Shown here in pieces: positions 53,799-63,247 of a stretch of DNA of 64,000 bases (position 1 is the stretch's first letter; every line of letters starts with the position of its first letter). The position numbers were made by a program, and so were the translations under genes. The notes beneath the pieces were generated by a model. It worked only from the letters and a program-made list of their open reading frames with translations, searched no databases and was not told the origin of the DNA. The stretch comes from Rummeliibacillus pycnus (GTDB lineage: Bacteria > Bacillota > Bacilli > Bacillales_A > Planococcaceae): NCBI RefSeq assembly GCF_002884495.1, contig NZ_KZ614145.1:3424423-3488422 (forward strand), read 5' to 3'.

Positions 53799-54485
53799 TT
53801 ATATAAGTAAACCTAGGATTAAAGGAACAAGAAGCAGGCTAAAGATCCCGGTTAATAACATGGCTATAGTTGCGATAGTTCCCTCAAGCGGACCCATTTC
53901 AAATGCTTTTGAAGTTCCCGTACCATTACCACTTGTTCCAAGCGCAATACCTTTTGCAATTGATGTTTTAATGTGCATAAATCGTATTAAAACAGGACCA
54001 GTGATGGCAGCAATAAGTGCAGTTAAAATAACAAATAACGCTGTTAATTGTTCCATTCCTCCAGTCATGCTAGAGATATCCATAGCAATTGGTGTAGTGA
54101 CAATATGTGGCGCAATGCTTTCAGACATTTTCCAACTAACGTGAAAACATTTTGATAATATTACAGAAATGAAAATGGAAATTGCAGATCCAACAAATAC
54201 ATTTGCAATAATAAGAACAGCATGTTCTTTTAAGATTTTTCTATATTGATAAAGTGGAAATGCAAATGCAACAACTGCTGGTTCAAGCATTTTGGTTAAC
54301 CAGTATCCACCTCCTGCATATTGTTCGTATGAAATATGAAAAACACTTAAAAAAATAATTATTATAAGGGGACAAATAATAAGTGGAGACAAAATACCCC
54401 AATTTATTTTTCCGTATATTTTTTTTGAAATAACATATGCAATAACGGTTAATAGCACAAAACTTAGTTGTAAGATAGTATTCAT
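53799..54485 (-). CDS. lrgB: LrgB/CidB family membrane protein
   Basis: The protein has 228 residues from the ATG at 54485, which overlaps the lrgA stop (ATGA). It has six to seven spans and the LrgB signature KMLEPAVVAFAFPLYQYRKIL. SIAPHIVTTPIAMDIS and LGTSGNGTGTSKAFEMGPLEG follow. In Bacillus subtilis an LrgAB pair (PftAB) imports pyruvate. Here the genes lead directly into lutABC, suggesting transport of lactate or pyruvate. Confidence 0.9.
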   Translation of the reverse strand: MNTILQLSFVLLTVIAYVISKKIYGKINWGILSPLIICPLIIIIFLSVFHISYEQYAGGGYWLTKMLEPAVVAFAFPLYQYRKILKEHAVLIIANVFVGSAISIFISVILSKCFHVSWKMSESIAPHIVTTPIAMDISSMTGGMEQLTALFVILTALIAAITGPVLIRFMHIKTSIAKGIALGTSGNGTGTSKAFEMGPLEGTIATIAMLLTGIFSLLLVPLILGLLI

Positions 54486-54856
54486 GAGATTTTCCCTCTT
54501 TTTGACCCAATAAATTCTGTACAAATTCCTGTCACTATAATGACTGATATTGTGCTAATAAAAATAATGGCGACAATTTTTATTCCGTTTAATGCAAGTG
54601 TTTCTCGATAGCGAATAATAGCTACAGCTGAAGGAACAAAAAATAATAATAATTCTTTAATTAAAAAATTTGCTCCAAAACTGATCCATCTTGTAGGAAT
54701 GATTTTATATTTAATAGCTATTAACAATAGAATCATTCCTACAATACTTCCGGGGATAGGAAGATGGGCAAAATTAGATATGAAGTCTCCAACTAAAGCT
54801 ATTAAAAATAAAAACATGATTTGTATACAAATGAATACATATTTCACTAGCATCAT
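54482..54856 (-). CDS. lrgA: LrgA/CidA family holin-like membrane protein
   Basis: The 124-residue protein has four hydrophobic segments and the family motif HLPIPGSIVGMILLLIAI (about residue 31). It is the partner of LrgB and the first gene of the apparent lrgA-lrgB-lutA-lutB-lutC operon. The family acts either as holin-like lysis modulators or as pyruvate facilitators; the operon context favours transport. Confidence 0.9.
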   Translation of the reverse strand: MMLVKYVFICIQIMFLFLIALVGDFISNFAHLPIPGSIVGMILLLIAIKYKIIPTRWISFGANFLIKELLLFFVPSAVAIIRYRETLALNGIKIVAIIFISTISVIIVTGICTEFIGSKRGKIS

Positions 54857-54962
54857 CCTCTCTTCCTAAGGTTGATTGGCATACCAACAACTTCCTCCTT
54901 TCAAGTTACATATATACTTTAAGTCTCCTATTATTTCGCGTCCAATATATATATGTAGTACA

Positions 54963-54985
54963 ATTAATATGAAAAACATATTAAT
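54963..54985. promoter_or_regulatory. LysR-type operator between lysR and lrgA
   Basis: ATTAATATG-aaaaa-CATATTAAT is a perfect 9-bp inverted repeat and contains the LysR T-N11-A core (TATG-n5-CATA). It is centred between the divergent regulator and lrgA genes, the expected position for autoregulation and activation of the operon. Confidence 0.65.
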
Positions 54986-55068
54986 AGATGTTTATTTTTA
55001 AATTGAAGAAAAGTAAATGATTCAATTTTGGCTAACTTAGAAGGTCACTAGAGGAGTTGAAATTAAAC

Positions 55069-55965
55069 ATGGAATTACGGCAGTTACATTACTTTTTAAC
55101 AGTTGCTGAGGAGTTACATTTTGGGAGGGCAGCTAAACGCCTAAGCATGACACAACCACCTTTAAGTCAACAAATTCAGCAACTAGAAAATGAATTGGGC
55201 GTTTTATTATTTAAACGTACAAAGAGACATGTTGAATTAACAAAAGCAGGTGCAACTTTTTTAGAAGGGGTTACACGGACTCTAGATCAATTAAACCAAG
55301 CAGTTGATTCTTCACAGCGAGCACAACGAGGAGAAATTGGAAAATTAACGGTAGGGTTTGTTGGTTCTGCTACATACGATATTCTTCCACCGTTGATTAG
55401 GGAATATCGGAATAAATATCCAAATGTAGAGGTAAAACTAAAAGAATTATCAACTCCTGATCAAATCGAGGAACTCTATCATCAAAAATTAGATATTGGA
55501 TTTGTACGTCCACCAATCCAAGGAGAAGTTATTTTGTCGGAAATTATGCATGAAACACCTTGTATCCTAGCATTGCCAAGACACCATCCATTAGCAAAAG
55601 AAAAGGAAGTTCACATCTCAATGCTTAAAAACCAACCATTTATCATTGTATCTCGTAATATTTGGCCGGGTCTTTATGATGATATTGTTTCCTTATTTAA
55701 AAATGCAGGTATTAATTTAGAAATTAAGCAAGAAGCAACAGAATACCAAACAATTATTGGATTAGTTGCAGCAGGGATTGGGATGGCTATCGCCCCAGCA
55801 CCACTAAAGAATTTTACTGTAAAAGATATCGTTTACCGAGAAATTGCTGGTGCAAATTTAACCGTAAAAATGGCAATTGCCTATAACAAAGATCGTCTTT
55901 CCCAAGAGACTAATAATTTTATCAATCTTATTCGTAAAAAATCTAAGGCTTATTTGGATTCATGA
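55069..55965 (+). CDS. LysR family transcriptional regulator
   Basis: The protein has 298 residues from the ATG at 55069; the frame also opens at a TTG 12 bases earlier. An N-terminal winged helix-turn-helix (ELRQLHYFLTVAEELHFGRAA ... TQPPLSQQIQQLE) is followed by a periplasmic-binding-like effector domain (GKLTVGFVGSATY onward). It is divergent from lrgAB-lutABC with a palindromic T-N11-A site between, so it probably controls that operon in response to a small carboxylate. Bacillus subtilis instead uses the GntR-type LutR. Confidence 0.92.
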   Translation: MELRQLHYFLTVAEELHFGRAAKRLSMTQPPLSQQIQQLENELGVLLFKRTKRHVELTKAGATFLEGVTRTLDQLNQAVDSSQRAQRGEIGKLTVGFVGSATYDILPPLIREYRNKYPNVEVKLKELSTPDQIEELYHQKLDIGFVRPPIQGEVILSEIMHETPCILALPRHHPLAKEKEVHISMLKNQPFIIVSRNIWPGLYDDIVSLFKNAGINLEIKQEATEYQTIIGLVAAGIGMAIAPAPLKNFTVKDIVYREIAGANLTVKMAIAYNKDRLSQETNNFINLIRKKSKAYLDS

Positions 55966-56072
55966 GCTGATATGAATCCAATGTTAAATTGAATCTATTA
56001 GTCTATAATGAATAGGTATAAATTTACTTAAATTTTCGCAAAAATATTGACAATTCCCAATGTTTTGTGATT

Positions 56073-56081
56073 TGCTATAAT
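56073..56081 (+). promoter_or_regulatory. Extended -10 promoter for the aminotransferase gene
   Basis: TG-C-TATAAT is an extended -10 element 42 bp before the start codon. A consensus TTGACA upstream is 23 bp away, too far to be its -35. Confidence 0.55.
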
Positions 56082-56122
56082 ATAAAAATAAATAGAATAT
56101 GTAAATAGAAGGAGAATGGATT

Positions 56123-57295
56123 ATGGTGCAAATTTTTTCAGATAGAATGTTAAAGACAGATAGCTCATTTATTGCACAAGTTATGCGACTAACTGAGGCA
56201 AAAGATATTATTTCTTTCGCAGGAGGGTTACCAAATCCAATTTCTTTCCCCGTAGCGGAATTCCAACAATCGATGAATCGTGTTTTACAAGAATCCGGTG
56301 AAAGAGTTTTCCAATACTCAGGAACTCAAGGCTATTTGCCTTTACGTCAATGGATTGCAGAGCGTTATAAAAAAAGATTTGATATGGATGTTACAGCAGA
56401 CGATATTTTAATCACAACTGGCTCTCAACAAGGATTAGATTTGATGGGCAAGGTGTTGATTAATAAAGGAGATAAAGTAGCTGTTGAAAGCCCATGCTAT
56501 CTTGCTGCTATTCAAACCTTTTCACTTTTTGAACCAAACTTTTTGCCAGTTAGTCTAGAAGATGATGGCTTAAATTTAGAAGAGCTGGAAGCAGCACTTA
56601 GTAATGATGATGTGAAGTTATTATATACTGTTCCTAATTTCCAAAATCCTACTGGTTTAACGTATTCAAAAGAGAAACGTGAAGCCATTTATGAAATAAT
56701 CAAAAAAACGAATACGATTTTAATCGAGGACGACCCGTACGGTGAATTACGCTACGAAGGTGAATCATTACCATATATTGCAGGTGGAAAATCTGAAAAT
56801 AGTGTATTATTTGGTTCATTTTCAAAAACGTTATCACCAGGAATGCGTATTGGTTACCTATGTACACCGAATAAAGAATTAATGGGGCACTTGATTGCAG
56901 CAAAACAATCTTCAGATTTGCATACAAATGTGATTTCTCAGTATGCTATCTACGATTATTTAGTAAATAATGATTATGAAAAGCATATTAGTCAAATTAC
57001 AGAATTGTATAAAAAACAATGTAATGCAATGATTGCCTCAATGGAAAAACATTTACCTGAACATGTTACATTTACAAAGCCAGAGGGCGGCATGTTCTTA
57101 TGGGTAGACTTAGGGGAAGGTACTTCATCAGTGGAAGTCTTTAATCGTGCAATCGAAAATAAAGTTGCATTTGTTCCTGGTGATCCATTCTATACAAATG
57201 TAAAAGGTGCAAGCACATTAAGACTAAATTATACGAATTCAGATCCAGCAACCATTGACGAAGGAATTAAGAGACTGGCATCAGTATTAAAATAA
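56123..57295 (+). CDS. PLP-dependent aminotransferase (fold I, MocR/LysN-like)
   Basis: The 390-residue aminotransferase has ISFAGGLPNPISFP, FQYSGTQGYLPLRQWIA, TVPNFQNPTGLT-like (YTVPNFQNPTG), the DDPYGELRYEG aspartate and the PLP lysine in FGSFSKTLSPGMRIGY. It lacks a MocR DNA-binding domain. Relatives act on 2-aminoadipate, aromatic or branched-chain amino acids, so the specificity is open. Single gene with a terminator after it. Confidence 0.9.
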   Translation: MVQIFSDRMLKTDSSFIAQVMRLTEAKDIISFAGGLPNPISFPVAEFQQSMNRVLQESGERVFQYSGTQGYLPLRQWIAERYKKRFDMDVTADDILITTGSQQGLDLMGKVLINKGDKVAVESPCYLAAIQTFSLFEPNFLPVSLEDDGLNLEELEAALSNDDVKLLYTVPNFQNPTGLTYSKEKREAIYEIIKKTNTILIEDDPYGELRYEGESLPYIAGGKSENSVLFGSFSKTLSPGMRIGYLCTPNKELMGHLIAAKQSSDLHTNVISQYAIYDYLVNNDYEKHISQITELYKKQCNAMIASMEKHLPEHVTFTKPEGGMFLWVDLGEGTSSVEVFNRAIENKVAFVPGDPFYTNVKGASTLRLNYTNSDPATIDEGIKRLASVLK

Positions 57296-57318
57296 GAAGG
57301 GCAATAATTGCGAATATC

Positions 57319-57360
57319 AAAAAAGTACAATTCAGTTTTCGAATTGTACTTTTTTCTTTT
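57319..57360. terminator. Bidirectional terminator after the aminotransferase gene
   Basis: AAAAAAGTACAATT, loop, AATTGTACTTTTTTCTTTT; 14-pair stem serving the convergent gene pair. Confidence 0.9.
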
Positions 57361-57384
57361 AGATAACTATTTTTCTGTGATCTC

Positions 57385-58308
57385 TTATTTTGAAAGAGTA
57401 CCCGAAATGGATTGGGTACGTCTTTTCCTAAAAACAAATTTTTCAATGTAGTAAATAACGATAATAATAACAGACATAATAGCAAAATACTGAATGATTA
57501 CCCCAAAAGCATTTGGACTTTCCAAATGTCCTCTTTCTCCTTTGAAGTTACTAACATGATTCGATCTATTATTTTCACCAAAATCGCCATCAGAAACATT
57601 TGGTCTTTCTTTGTCTCCAAAGTCACCAACTGGAGGTTTTGCTCGATCACTATCTGCAAAACCGTTATTTGGAAAATCAGGTCTGTCTCCATCTTCAGAA
57701 GGACCATCTGGCATTTGAGATGATGAAAAGCTAAAAACAGTTGAAACTCTTAGTACTTGCATCAAAAAATTTGTAGAGTACATCTGATAACTTCCAAATA
57801 AAAGCAATGTAATTGTTACAACTCTTGCTAAAATACGTAGACTTTTTTTGGATGTTTTAAGATGTATGATATTTTTAAAAACAGAAATAATCCATTTCCA
57901 ATGTAACCCAATGTGGATGGCCACTATTATTAAAACCAAAAATGAAATGGACATATGAGAAATCTTAAACCATTGCTCGTTTCCAATAGTAATGTTTGGA
58001 AACACAACTCTTGAGATGAAAATACCACTCGTTATAATAAAAGCCATGCTAATTAGTAATACTAAATTTAAAAGGTAACTAAATTTCGTTTTCAGGGGTA
58101 ACTGACGATCAAATAATTTCAATGTAACATTTTTTACCCATTGCCAGTTTAAGAGTACGTGCGTGAAAAAGACAACTGCAATTACTAATCCAGCAATCTC
58201 ATGAAAAGTTAAGCCTCCTAATACCCGCTTATTGAAGAATAATACAAATGTTATAGCCATTAATAGATCAATTGTGAACTTTACATACTTTATATTTTTC
58301 TTTTTCAT
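57385..58308 (-). CDS. DUF4405-like multi-span membrane protein with acidic exported loop
   Basis: The protein has 307 residues from the ATG at 58308, nine bases after GGGAGGG. Five to six spans include His-bearing helices (FHEIAGLVIAVVFFTHVLLNW and HMSISFLVLIIVAIHIGLHW), the pattern of DUF4405/cytochrome-b561-type haem proteins. A loop of about 70 residues (about 190-260), rich in Asp, Gly, Pro and Asn with imperfect GDFG(D/E) repeats, separates the last two spans. It may be a membrane electron-transfer protein; haem binding is inferred. Confidence 0.7.
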   Translation of the reverse strand: MKKKNIKYVKFTIDLLMAITFVLFFNKRVLGGLTFHEIAGLVIAVVFFTHVLLNWQWVKNVTLKLFDRQLPLKTKFSYLLNLVLLISMAFIITSGIFISRVVFPNITIGNEQWFKISHMSISFLVLIIVAIHIGLHWKWIISVFKNIIHLKTSKKSLRILARVVTITLLLFGSYQMYSTNFLMQVLRVSTVFSFSSSQMPDGPSEDGDRPDFPNNGFADSDRAKPPVGDFGDKERPNVSDGDFGENNRSNHVSNFKGERGHLESPNAFGVIIQYFAIMSVIIIVIYYIEKFVFRKRRTQSISGTLSK

Positions 58309-58562
58309 ATACAATTCCCTCCCTAGGATATAAAATATTTTGCCATCCATAAGTGTCAAGAAGATGTCAAAGTATATAATACAAGCACATTATTTGGTTC
58401 TTAGAGAGTAAAATCACAAGTATAGAGGCAATATGAAACGAGTGAATTGAAAAAGGACTATAGTGATATGATTAGTATTGAGCTATTAGCAAAATTTGAG
58501 ATAAAACATCTCAACTATTTAGTACTAATTTGTAAAAGTATTTTTACTAGGAGTGAACTGCT

Positions 58563-59915
58563 TTGTTTCGCATTAACTATATTGAGCCATTAGTTATGAT
58601 TGCCACACTATTACGATGGTTTGTTTTAGCAATTATTACGGGTGCAGTTGTTGGAAGTGGGACATCTTTGTTTATAAAAGTTTTACATGGATCTCTTCAA
58701 CAAACATCATCGATTCCATTATGGATGCAAATGATTATTTTGCCTATTGGAGGCATTCTTAATGGTCTTATTCTTTACTATACTTACAGAAACGGAAAGA
58801 AAGGAAAAAAAGACTCGGTAATAGCTGCAGTTCATGAACAGGGAGGTATATTACCTTATAAAACAATGCCTATAAAACCACTAGCTGCTATCATAACTCT
58901 TGTATCTGGCGGATCAGCTGGGAAAGAGGGGCCCTGTTCTCATATTGGAGGTACATTGGCTTCTTTAGTGGGACACCTATTACATTTGAATCCAGAACTT
59001 CAGAAACGAATGGTTGCATGCGGAGTGAGTGCGGGTTTTGCCAGTGTATTTGGTACTCCTATTGCTGGAGCCATTTATGGCATTGAAATATTAACAATTG
59101 GACGATTACGTTATGATATTATTTTTCCCGCTGTAATTGCAGGAATTACTTCTTTTGAGGTTAGCAAAAGATGGGGACTTACTTATACATATTATCCCAT
59201 TGATCTATCCTCTCACTTTTCCGATAGCCTGTTTATAAAGATTCTTTTAATTGGAATCATTTGTGGCTTAATCTCATGGCTTTTTATTGAGCTATTTGAA
59301 AATTTGACGATATTATTTCGTTTCATTCAACAGAAATTTCAGATATGGCCACCTTTCATGCCTTTTTTAGGAGGTATTGTACTGGCTATTCTGATTTTAT
59401 GGATTCCAACCGATTATTTAGGTCTTAGCCTACCAATTATGAATCAAGCTTTAGAAGGGGAGCCTGTCCCATACTTAAGTATTCTTTGGAAGGCTCTATT
59501 TGTAGCTATTACATTAGGATCAGGATTTTATGGAGGTATTGTGACACCTCAGTTTGTTTTAGGAGCATTGTCAGGTAATATATTTGCGACAATGTTAAAC
59601 ATTGATCCATCTCTAGGAGCAGCAGTTGGTATGGTCGCAGTAGTAGCTGCCGCATCAAACACACCCATTTCAGCTATTTTCATGGGTTATGAACTATTTG
59701 GTGGTCTAACAGGTATATATGTTGTAGGAGCATGTATTACTGCTTATATCGTTATAGGACATAGAAGTGTTTATCCAGACCAACTTGTAGCCTATCCAAA
59801 ATCATTATGGATGCATGTTACACCAGGCATTCAATTACAACATGAGAAAATTCATGTTTCTTATGGGGTATTGAGAAAGATGAAACACTTAGAACGAAAA
59901 TTAAAAACAAAATAA
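58563..59915 (+). CDS. ClC-type chloride channel family protein
   Basis: The 450-residue protein has about ten spans. It retains the ClC filter motif GKEGP (GSAGKEGPCSHIGG, near residue 120) with the gating glutamate, and YGGIVTPQFVLGA near 330 in place of GxFxP. The first filter motif GSGIP is not evident, which occurs in a Firmicutes subfamily. The gating Glu suggests proton-coupled exchange of an anion; Cl- specificity is not certain. The start is TTG. A terminator follows. Confidence 0.85.
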   Translation: MFRINYIEPLVMIATLLRWFVLAIITGAVVGSGTSLFIKVLHGSLQQTSSIPLWMQMIILPIGGILNGLILYYTYRNGKKGKKDSVIAAVHEQGGILPYKTMPIKPLAAIITLVSGGSAGKEGPCSHIGGTLASLVGHLLHLNPELQKRMVACGVSAGFASVFGTPIAGAIYGIEILTIGRLRYDIIFPAVIAGITSFEVSKRWGLTYTYYPIDLSSHFSDSLFIKILLIGIICGLISWLFIELFENLTILFRFIQQKFQIWPPFMPFLGGIVLAILILWIPTDYLGLSLPIMNQALEGEPVPYLSILWKALFVAITLGSGFYGGIVTPQFVLGALSGNIFATMLNIDPSLGAAVGMVAVVAAASNTPISAIFMGYELFGGLTGIYVVGACITAYIVIGHRSVYPDQLVAYPKSLWMHVTPGIQLQHEKIHVSYGVLRKMKHLERKLKTK

Positions 59916-59923
59916 ACTATTGC

Positions 59924-59961
59924 AACGTATGGAGAGTTCTTTTCAATCCATGCGTTTTTTA
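59924..59961 (+). terminator. Terminator after the ClC gene
   Basis: AACGTATGGA, loop of 13, TCCATGCGTT, then TTTTTATT. Confidence 0.85.
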
Positions 59962-59999
59962 TTGCGTCACAAAGTTACAATCATTTAACTAAAAGTAAG

Positions 60000-60048
60000 A
60001 ATGCAGAGCTGTACAAAATATTGGTACATTGTCCTGCATTTTTTTTGT
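60000..60048. terminator. Second hairpin before the DUF2935 gene
   Basis: AATGCAG ... GTAC ... GTAC ... CTGCATT followed by eight T residues. It lies 80 bp before the next start. Confidence 0.75.
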
Positions 60049-60126
60049 TAGAAAAGTTATGACTAGTACAATCCTTATTTGAATACATTTAAGTGATGAA
60101 AAGAAAAAAAGGAGATGTAAAATTTT

Positions 60127-60888
60127 TTGCCTGAATATTTGAAGAGTTCCATTTTTGAGCATCAATTTTGGCTCCAAATTTTAATGAATCACGGGCAGTT
60201 TATCCGAGATTCACTTTATCCATCTGAAAAGGAGGATATTGAAAAGGCAAAGATATTTATTCATCGCTTTTCTGATCTGCATAAGCAAGTTGAATCGTTA
60301 AAGATTTCAGATGCAATTTCTTTTGCTGAAACTGCTGATGAAGCAACAGAACAATTAAAGCAATTTAAATTTTCAATTCTTAGACGCCAATTGTCTGGGG
60401 ATATTAAAATTCATCTTTCTCCAACTTTTATCAATCACATGGTAAACGAGCTAGAAGAATATCAAAAAGTTTTAAGTTATTTAAAGAAAGGTGAAGTACC
60501 GCCGATTTTCCATGAATTGCATCATCATCTATTGTGGTTAAGTGATGCTTATGGCCATGCTGGAGTGATCAATGATGATCTGGATGGCGTAGAAAAAAGA
60601 TTAAAAGAAAAAGGTTACACTTTTACGCAACAATTTGAACAATTTTACTTAAAGGCAGTGGAATTGACGGGATATTTACGAGCTAATATTCAATCATTTC
60701 CAGCATTAAATCGATTTAATAATGAAGTTGAAATTGAGATGAATTTATTTAAAACATTTTTACAGGAATTAGAGGAAATGGAGTTAAGTGCTGAAGTATT
60801 AGGGACTTTCACAGCCTCGATGGCTGATCATATGTCAAGGGAGGAACAGTATTACCTTACAAAACTAGATGAGTCGAGACGTGCATGA
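60127..60888 (+). CDS. DUF2935 (hemerythrin/ferritin-like) protein
   Basis: The 253-residue, all-helical protein has two similar four-helix halves. Potential metal ligands include EHQFWLQILMNH (about residues 11-22), HMVNELEEYQ, HELHHHLLWL, EVEIEMNLFKTF and DHMSREEQYYL, the spacing seen in DUF2935 proteins of Bacillus. A di-iron or other metal site is inferred; function unknown. The start is TTG, about 11 bases after AAAGGAG. Single gene. Confidence 0.82.
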   Translation: MPEYLKSSIFEHQFWLQILMNHGQFIRDSLYPSEKEDIEKAKIFIHRFSDLHKQVESLKISDAISFAETADEATEQLKQFKFSILRRQLSGDIKIHLSPTFINHMVNELEEYQKVLSYLKKGEVPPIFHELHHHLLWLSDAYGHAGVINDDLDGVEKRLKEKGYTFTQQFEQFYLKAVELTGYLRANIQSFPALNRFNNEVEIEMNLFKTFLQELEEMELSAEVLGTFTASMADHMSREEQYYLTKLDESRRA

Positions 60889-61018
60889 ATTGATTCATAT
60901 AAAGTAGTTTATTAAAATGGTTTTCTCACAAAAATAGCTAAGGGGGTTTTCATAGTTCACTAGTTTTTTATGTCAAAATCAAGATAAATAGTAATAAAAA
61001 CATATTCCAAAAGAATAG

Positions 61019-61064
61019 GCCTATTCTCTATTTAGTTTTATTTGAATGGAGAATAGGCATTTTT
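61019..61064 (+). terminator. Terminator after the DUF2935 gene
   Basis: GCCTATTCTC, loop of 20, GAGAATAGGC, then ATTTTTCTG. Confidence 0.85.
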
Positions 61065-61204
61065 CTGTTAGGGTATGAATAGGATGGTATTTTCAAGAAA
61101 AGTCTAAACTTAAATAGATATTTAATTCTATTGTATTTGATGTACAATATAATTATCAGAATAATCTGTATCGTAAAGTGGTGAAAATTTTAGAGGTGAA
61201 TGAA

Positions 61205-61726
61205 GTGGCAATTGAACGAGTAAGAGAACATTTCAAAAAGTATGGCTTGCAACATCTTATTATGGAGTATGAGGCTTCAAGTGCAACAGTAGAACTTGCA
61301 GCAGAGGCTTTGGGAGTAGAACCTGAACGTATTGCAAAAACACTTTCTTTTAGAAATGATGAGGGATGCATTTTAGTAGTAGCAGCAGGTGATACAAAAA
61401 TAGATAACGCAAAATTTAAACACGAATTTGGGATAAAAGCCAAAATGCTTACACCAGATGAAGTACTTGAAAAGGTTGGACATGCTGTTGGGGGTGTTTG
61501 TCCATTTGGTATTCCCGAGAACATTCCTGTCTATTTAGATGAATCTCTTAAAAGATTTAAAACGGTTTACCCTGCATGTGGTAGTAGTAATAGTGCAATT
61601 GAGCTTTCTTGTGAAGAATTGTTTACATATGCTAATGGTCAAGATTGGGTTGATGTTTGTAAAGGTTGGCTAAAGGATCAAGATTTCAAAGATAAAGATC
61701 TGATAAATATAAGAACGAATTCATAG
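61205..61726 (+). CDS. YbaK/EbsC family aminoacyl-tRNA deacylase-like protein
   Basis: The protein has 173 residues from the GTG at 61205, preceded by AGAGGTGA; an upstream GTG at 61178 lacks a ribosome site. It has the YbaK fold signature ATVELAAEALGVEPERIAKTLSF, a lysine in AGDTKIDNAKFK, and VGGVCPFGI. Relatives hydrolyse mischarged Cys- or Ala-tRNA(Pro). The exact tRNA specificity is unknown. Cytoplasmic, monocistronic. Confidence 0.85.
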   Translation: MAIERVREHFKKYGLQHLIMEYEASSATVELAAEALGVEPERIAKTLSFRNDEGCILVVAAGDTKIDNAKFKHEFGIKAKMLTPDEVLEKVGHAVGGVCPFGIPENIPVYLDESLKRFKTVYPACGSSNSAIELSCEELFTYANGQDWVDVCKGWLKDQDFKDKDLINIRTNS

Positions 61727-61824
61727 AGAAAAAGATTTTCCACTAAAAAGGCTTTCCGTGATCACCAATTTTTCCTCAGATGAATATCGTATGTTAGATA
61801 ATCCTATATGAATGGAGGAAAGCT

Positions 61825-62610
61825 ATGGGGTATTTTGTGCCCGTAGAACCAGGGGTCAAGCTATTTGTAGAAGATTTAAACCCAATCGGGAATAAGACAA
61901 TCGTATTTTTACATGGCTGGCCCTTAAATCATAAACAATTTGAATATCAATTTAATGTTCTACCTTCACAAGGATACAGATGTATTGGTATTGATTGGAG
62001 AGGATTTGGTAATTCTGATAAACCATTGACTGGTTATGATTATAATAGATTAGCAGATGATATTGCTGCGATTATTGGTACACTTCAATTGAATAATTTC
62101 ACACTAGTTGGACATTCAACTGGAGGAGCAATAGCTCTTCGTTATACTATACGATACAAAGAATATGGGATTCGTAACCTTGTATTAATAGATGCAGCAG
62201 CACCAACAGGATTTACACAAGAAACAGCTACCAAACTTCTCAATGAAACGTATAATGATCGTCCGAATATGTTAAGAGATGTGACCGATACATTCTTTTT
62301 TCAATATATATCAAAACCTTTTTCAGAATGGTTTTTCGAAATGGGGTTACAAGCAGCAAGTTGGTCCACAGCTGCAATCATTAAAACACTTAGAGACGAG
62401 AAAATAGATACAGAGCTACAAACAATAACTGTTCCTACCTTAATAATTCATGGTATACATGATCAAGTTATTCCTTTTTCACAAGCCAAAATCTTAAATG
62501 ATAAAATTAATGGTTCAAGACTTATGGCTTTTCAATATAGTGGTCATGGTCCATTTTGGGAAGAAAGAGAAAAATTTAATGACGCTTTAATTGATTTCAC
62601 ATCCCGTTAG
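61825..62610 (+). CDS. Alpha/beta-hydrolase (haloperoxidase/esterase type)
   Basis: The 261-residue protein has the oxyanion motif FLHGWPLN, nucleophile elbow GHSTGG (Ser about 98), acid HGIHDQVIPF and histidine SGHGPFWEE, a complete Ser-Asp-His triad. WRGFGNSDKP is typical of non-haem haloperoxidase-like esterases. There is no signal peptide, so it is cytoplasmic. The substrate is unknown. ATGGAGGAAAG precedes the ATG. Confidence 0.87.
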   Translation: MGYFVPVEPGVKLFVEDLNPIGNKTIVFLHGWPLNHKQFEYQFNVLPSQGYRCIGIDWRGFGNSDKPLTGYDYNRLADDIAAIIGTLQLNNFTLVGHSTGGAIALRYTIRYKEYGIRNLVLIDAAAPTGFTQETATKLLNETYNDRPNMLRDVTDTFFFQYISKPFSEWFFEMGLQAASWSTAAIIKTLRDEKIDTELQTITVPTLIIHGIHDQVIPFSQAKILNDKINGSRLMAFQYSGHGPFWEEREKFNDALIDFTSR

Positions 62611-62666
62611 ATAGGGATTTTCATCATGGCTTTCTTAAAATATCAAAAATCTATACGCTTTCTAAA

Positions 62667-62867
62667 GGAGCTGTCTAGAAAGTAGTTTTTGCTCAAGTAA
62701 GATACTAGAGAAAAGATAAAAATCTGCTTATTTCTATATTATTGGAAGTAAACAGATTTTTTTATTTAGAGGAAACCTATTGATTGGAGTGGAAAGCATC
62801 CACCTGAAACGGAAATCAAATGGAGAAGTAGCTATGTTGAGGGTACATTTACTTTGTGGACAACTCG
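62667..62867. repeat. MITE-like repeat, copy 2 (about 200 bp)
   Basis: It starts GGAGCTGTCTAGAAAGTA and ends TACATTTACTTTGTGGACAACTC, inverted repeats matching at 14 of 18 positions and similar to copy 1 at 766-1074. Both share the inner AAAAATCTGCTTATT ... AAACAGATTTTTT hairpin. There is no coding frame. The rest of the gap to dltX (62868-63247) is very AT-rich with one weak hairpin (63106-63142) and no gene that I can see. Confidence 0.6.
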
Positions 62868-63247
62868 TTAATTGTGATTAAGTAAAATCCTATATTTTTA
62901 CTTATAGTAAAATATTACCATTTTTAAAACAAAAATCAAAAAAGATGATAAAAATAGCATTTTTTTATTAAAAAACCTTCCAAAAAATTTCCAAAAAAGT
63001 CTGACATATAAATATACACTGTAAGTTCTATTAAAAATAAATTAAAATTGAAGAATAAAACGAAATCAGTGGTATTGTCTAATTGTTAATAAATAAATTA
63101 CATTTACCTATTATGTGTAATGTAATCATTATAATTTTTGTTGAATTTAACTTTAAATTATAAAAACTACCTATTTAGCCTATGCAATTTGAAACTTTTA
63201 AATATTTCATTCGTTTTATAGTAATGTAATAGAGAGGAAGTGGCGTC

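Noticed and set aside
56045-56081. TTGACA ... TATAAT before the aminotransferase
   Set aside because: Spacing is 23 bp, too long for a SigA promoter; the extended -10 alone is a better explanation.
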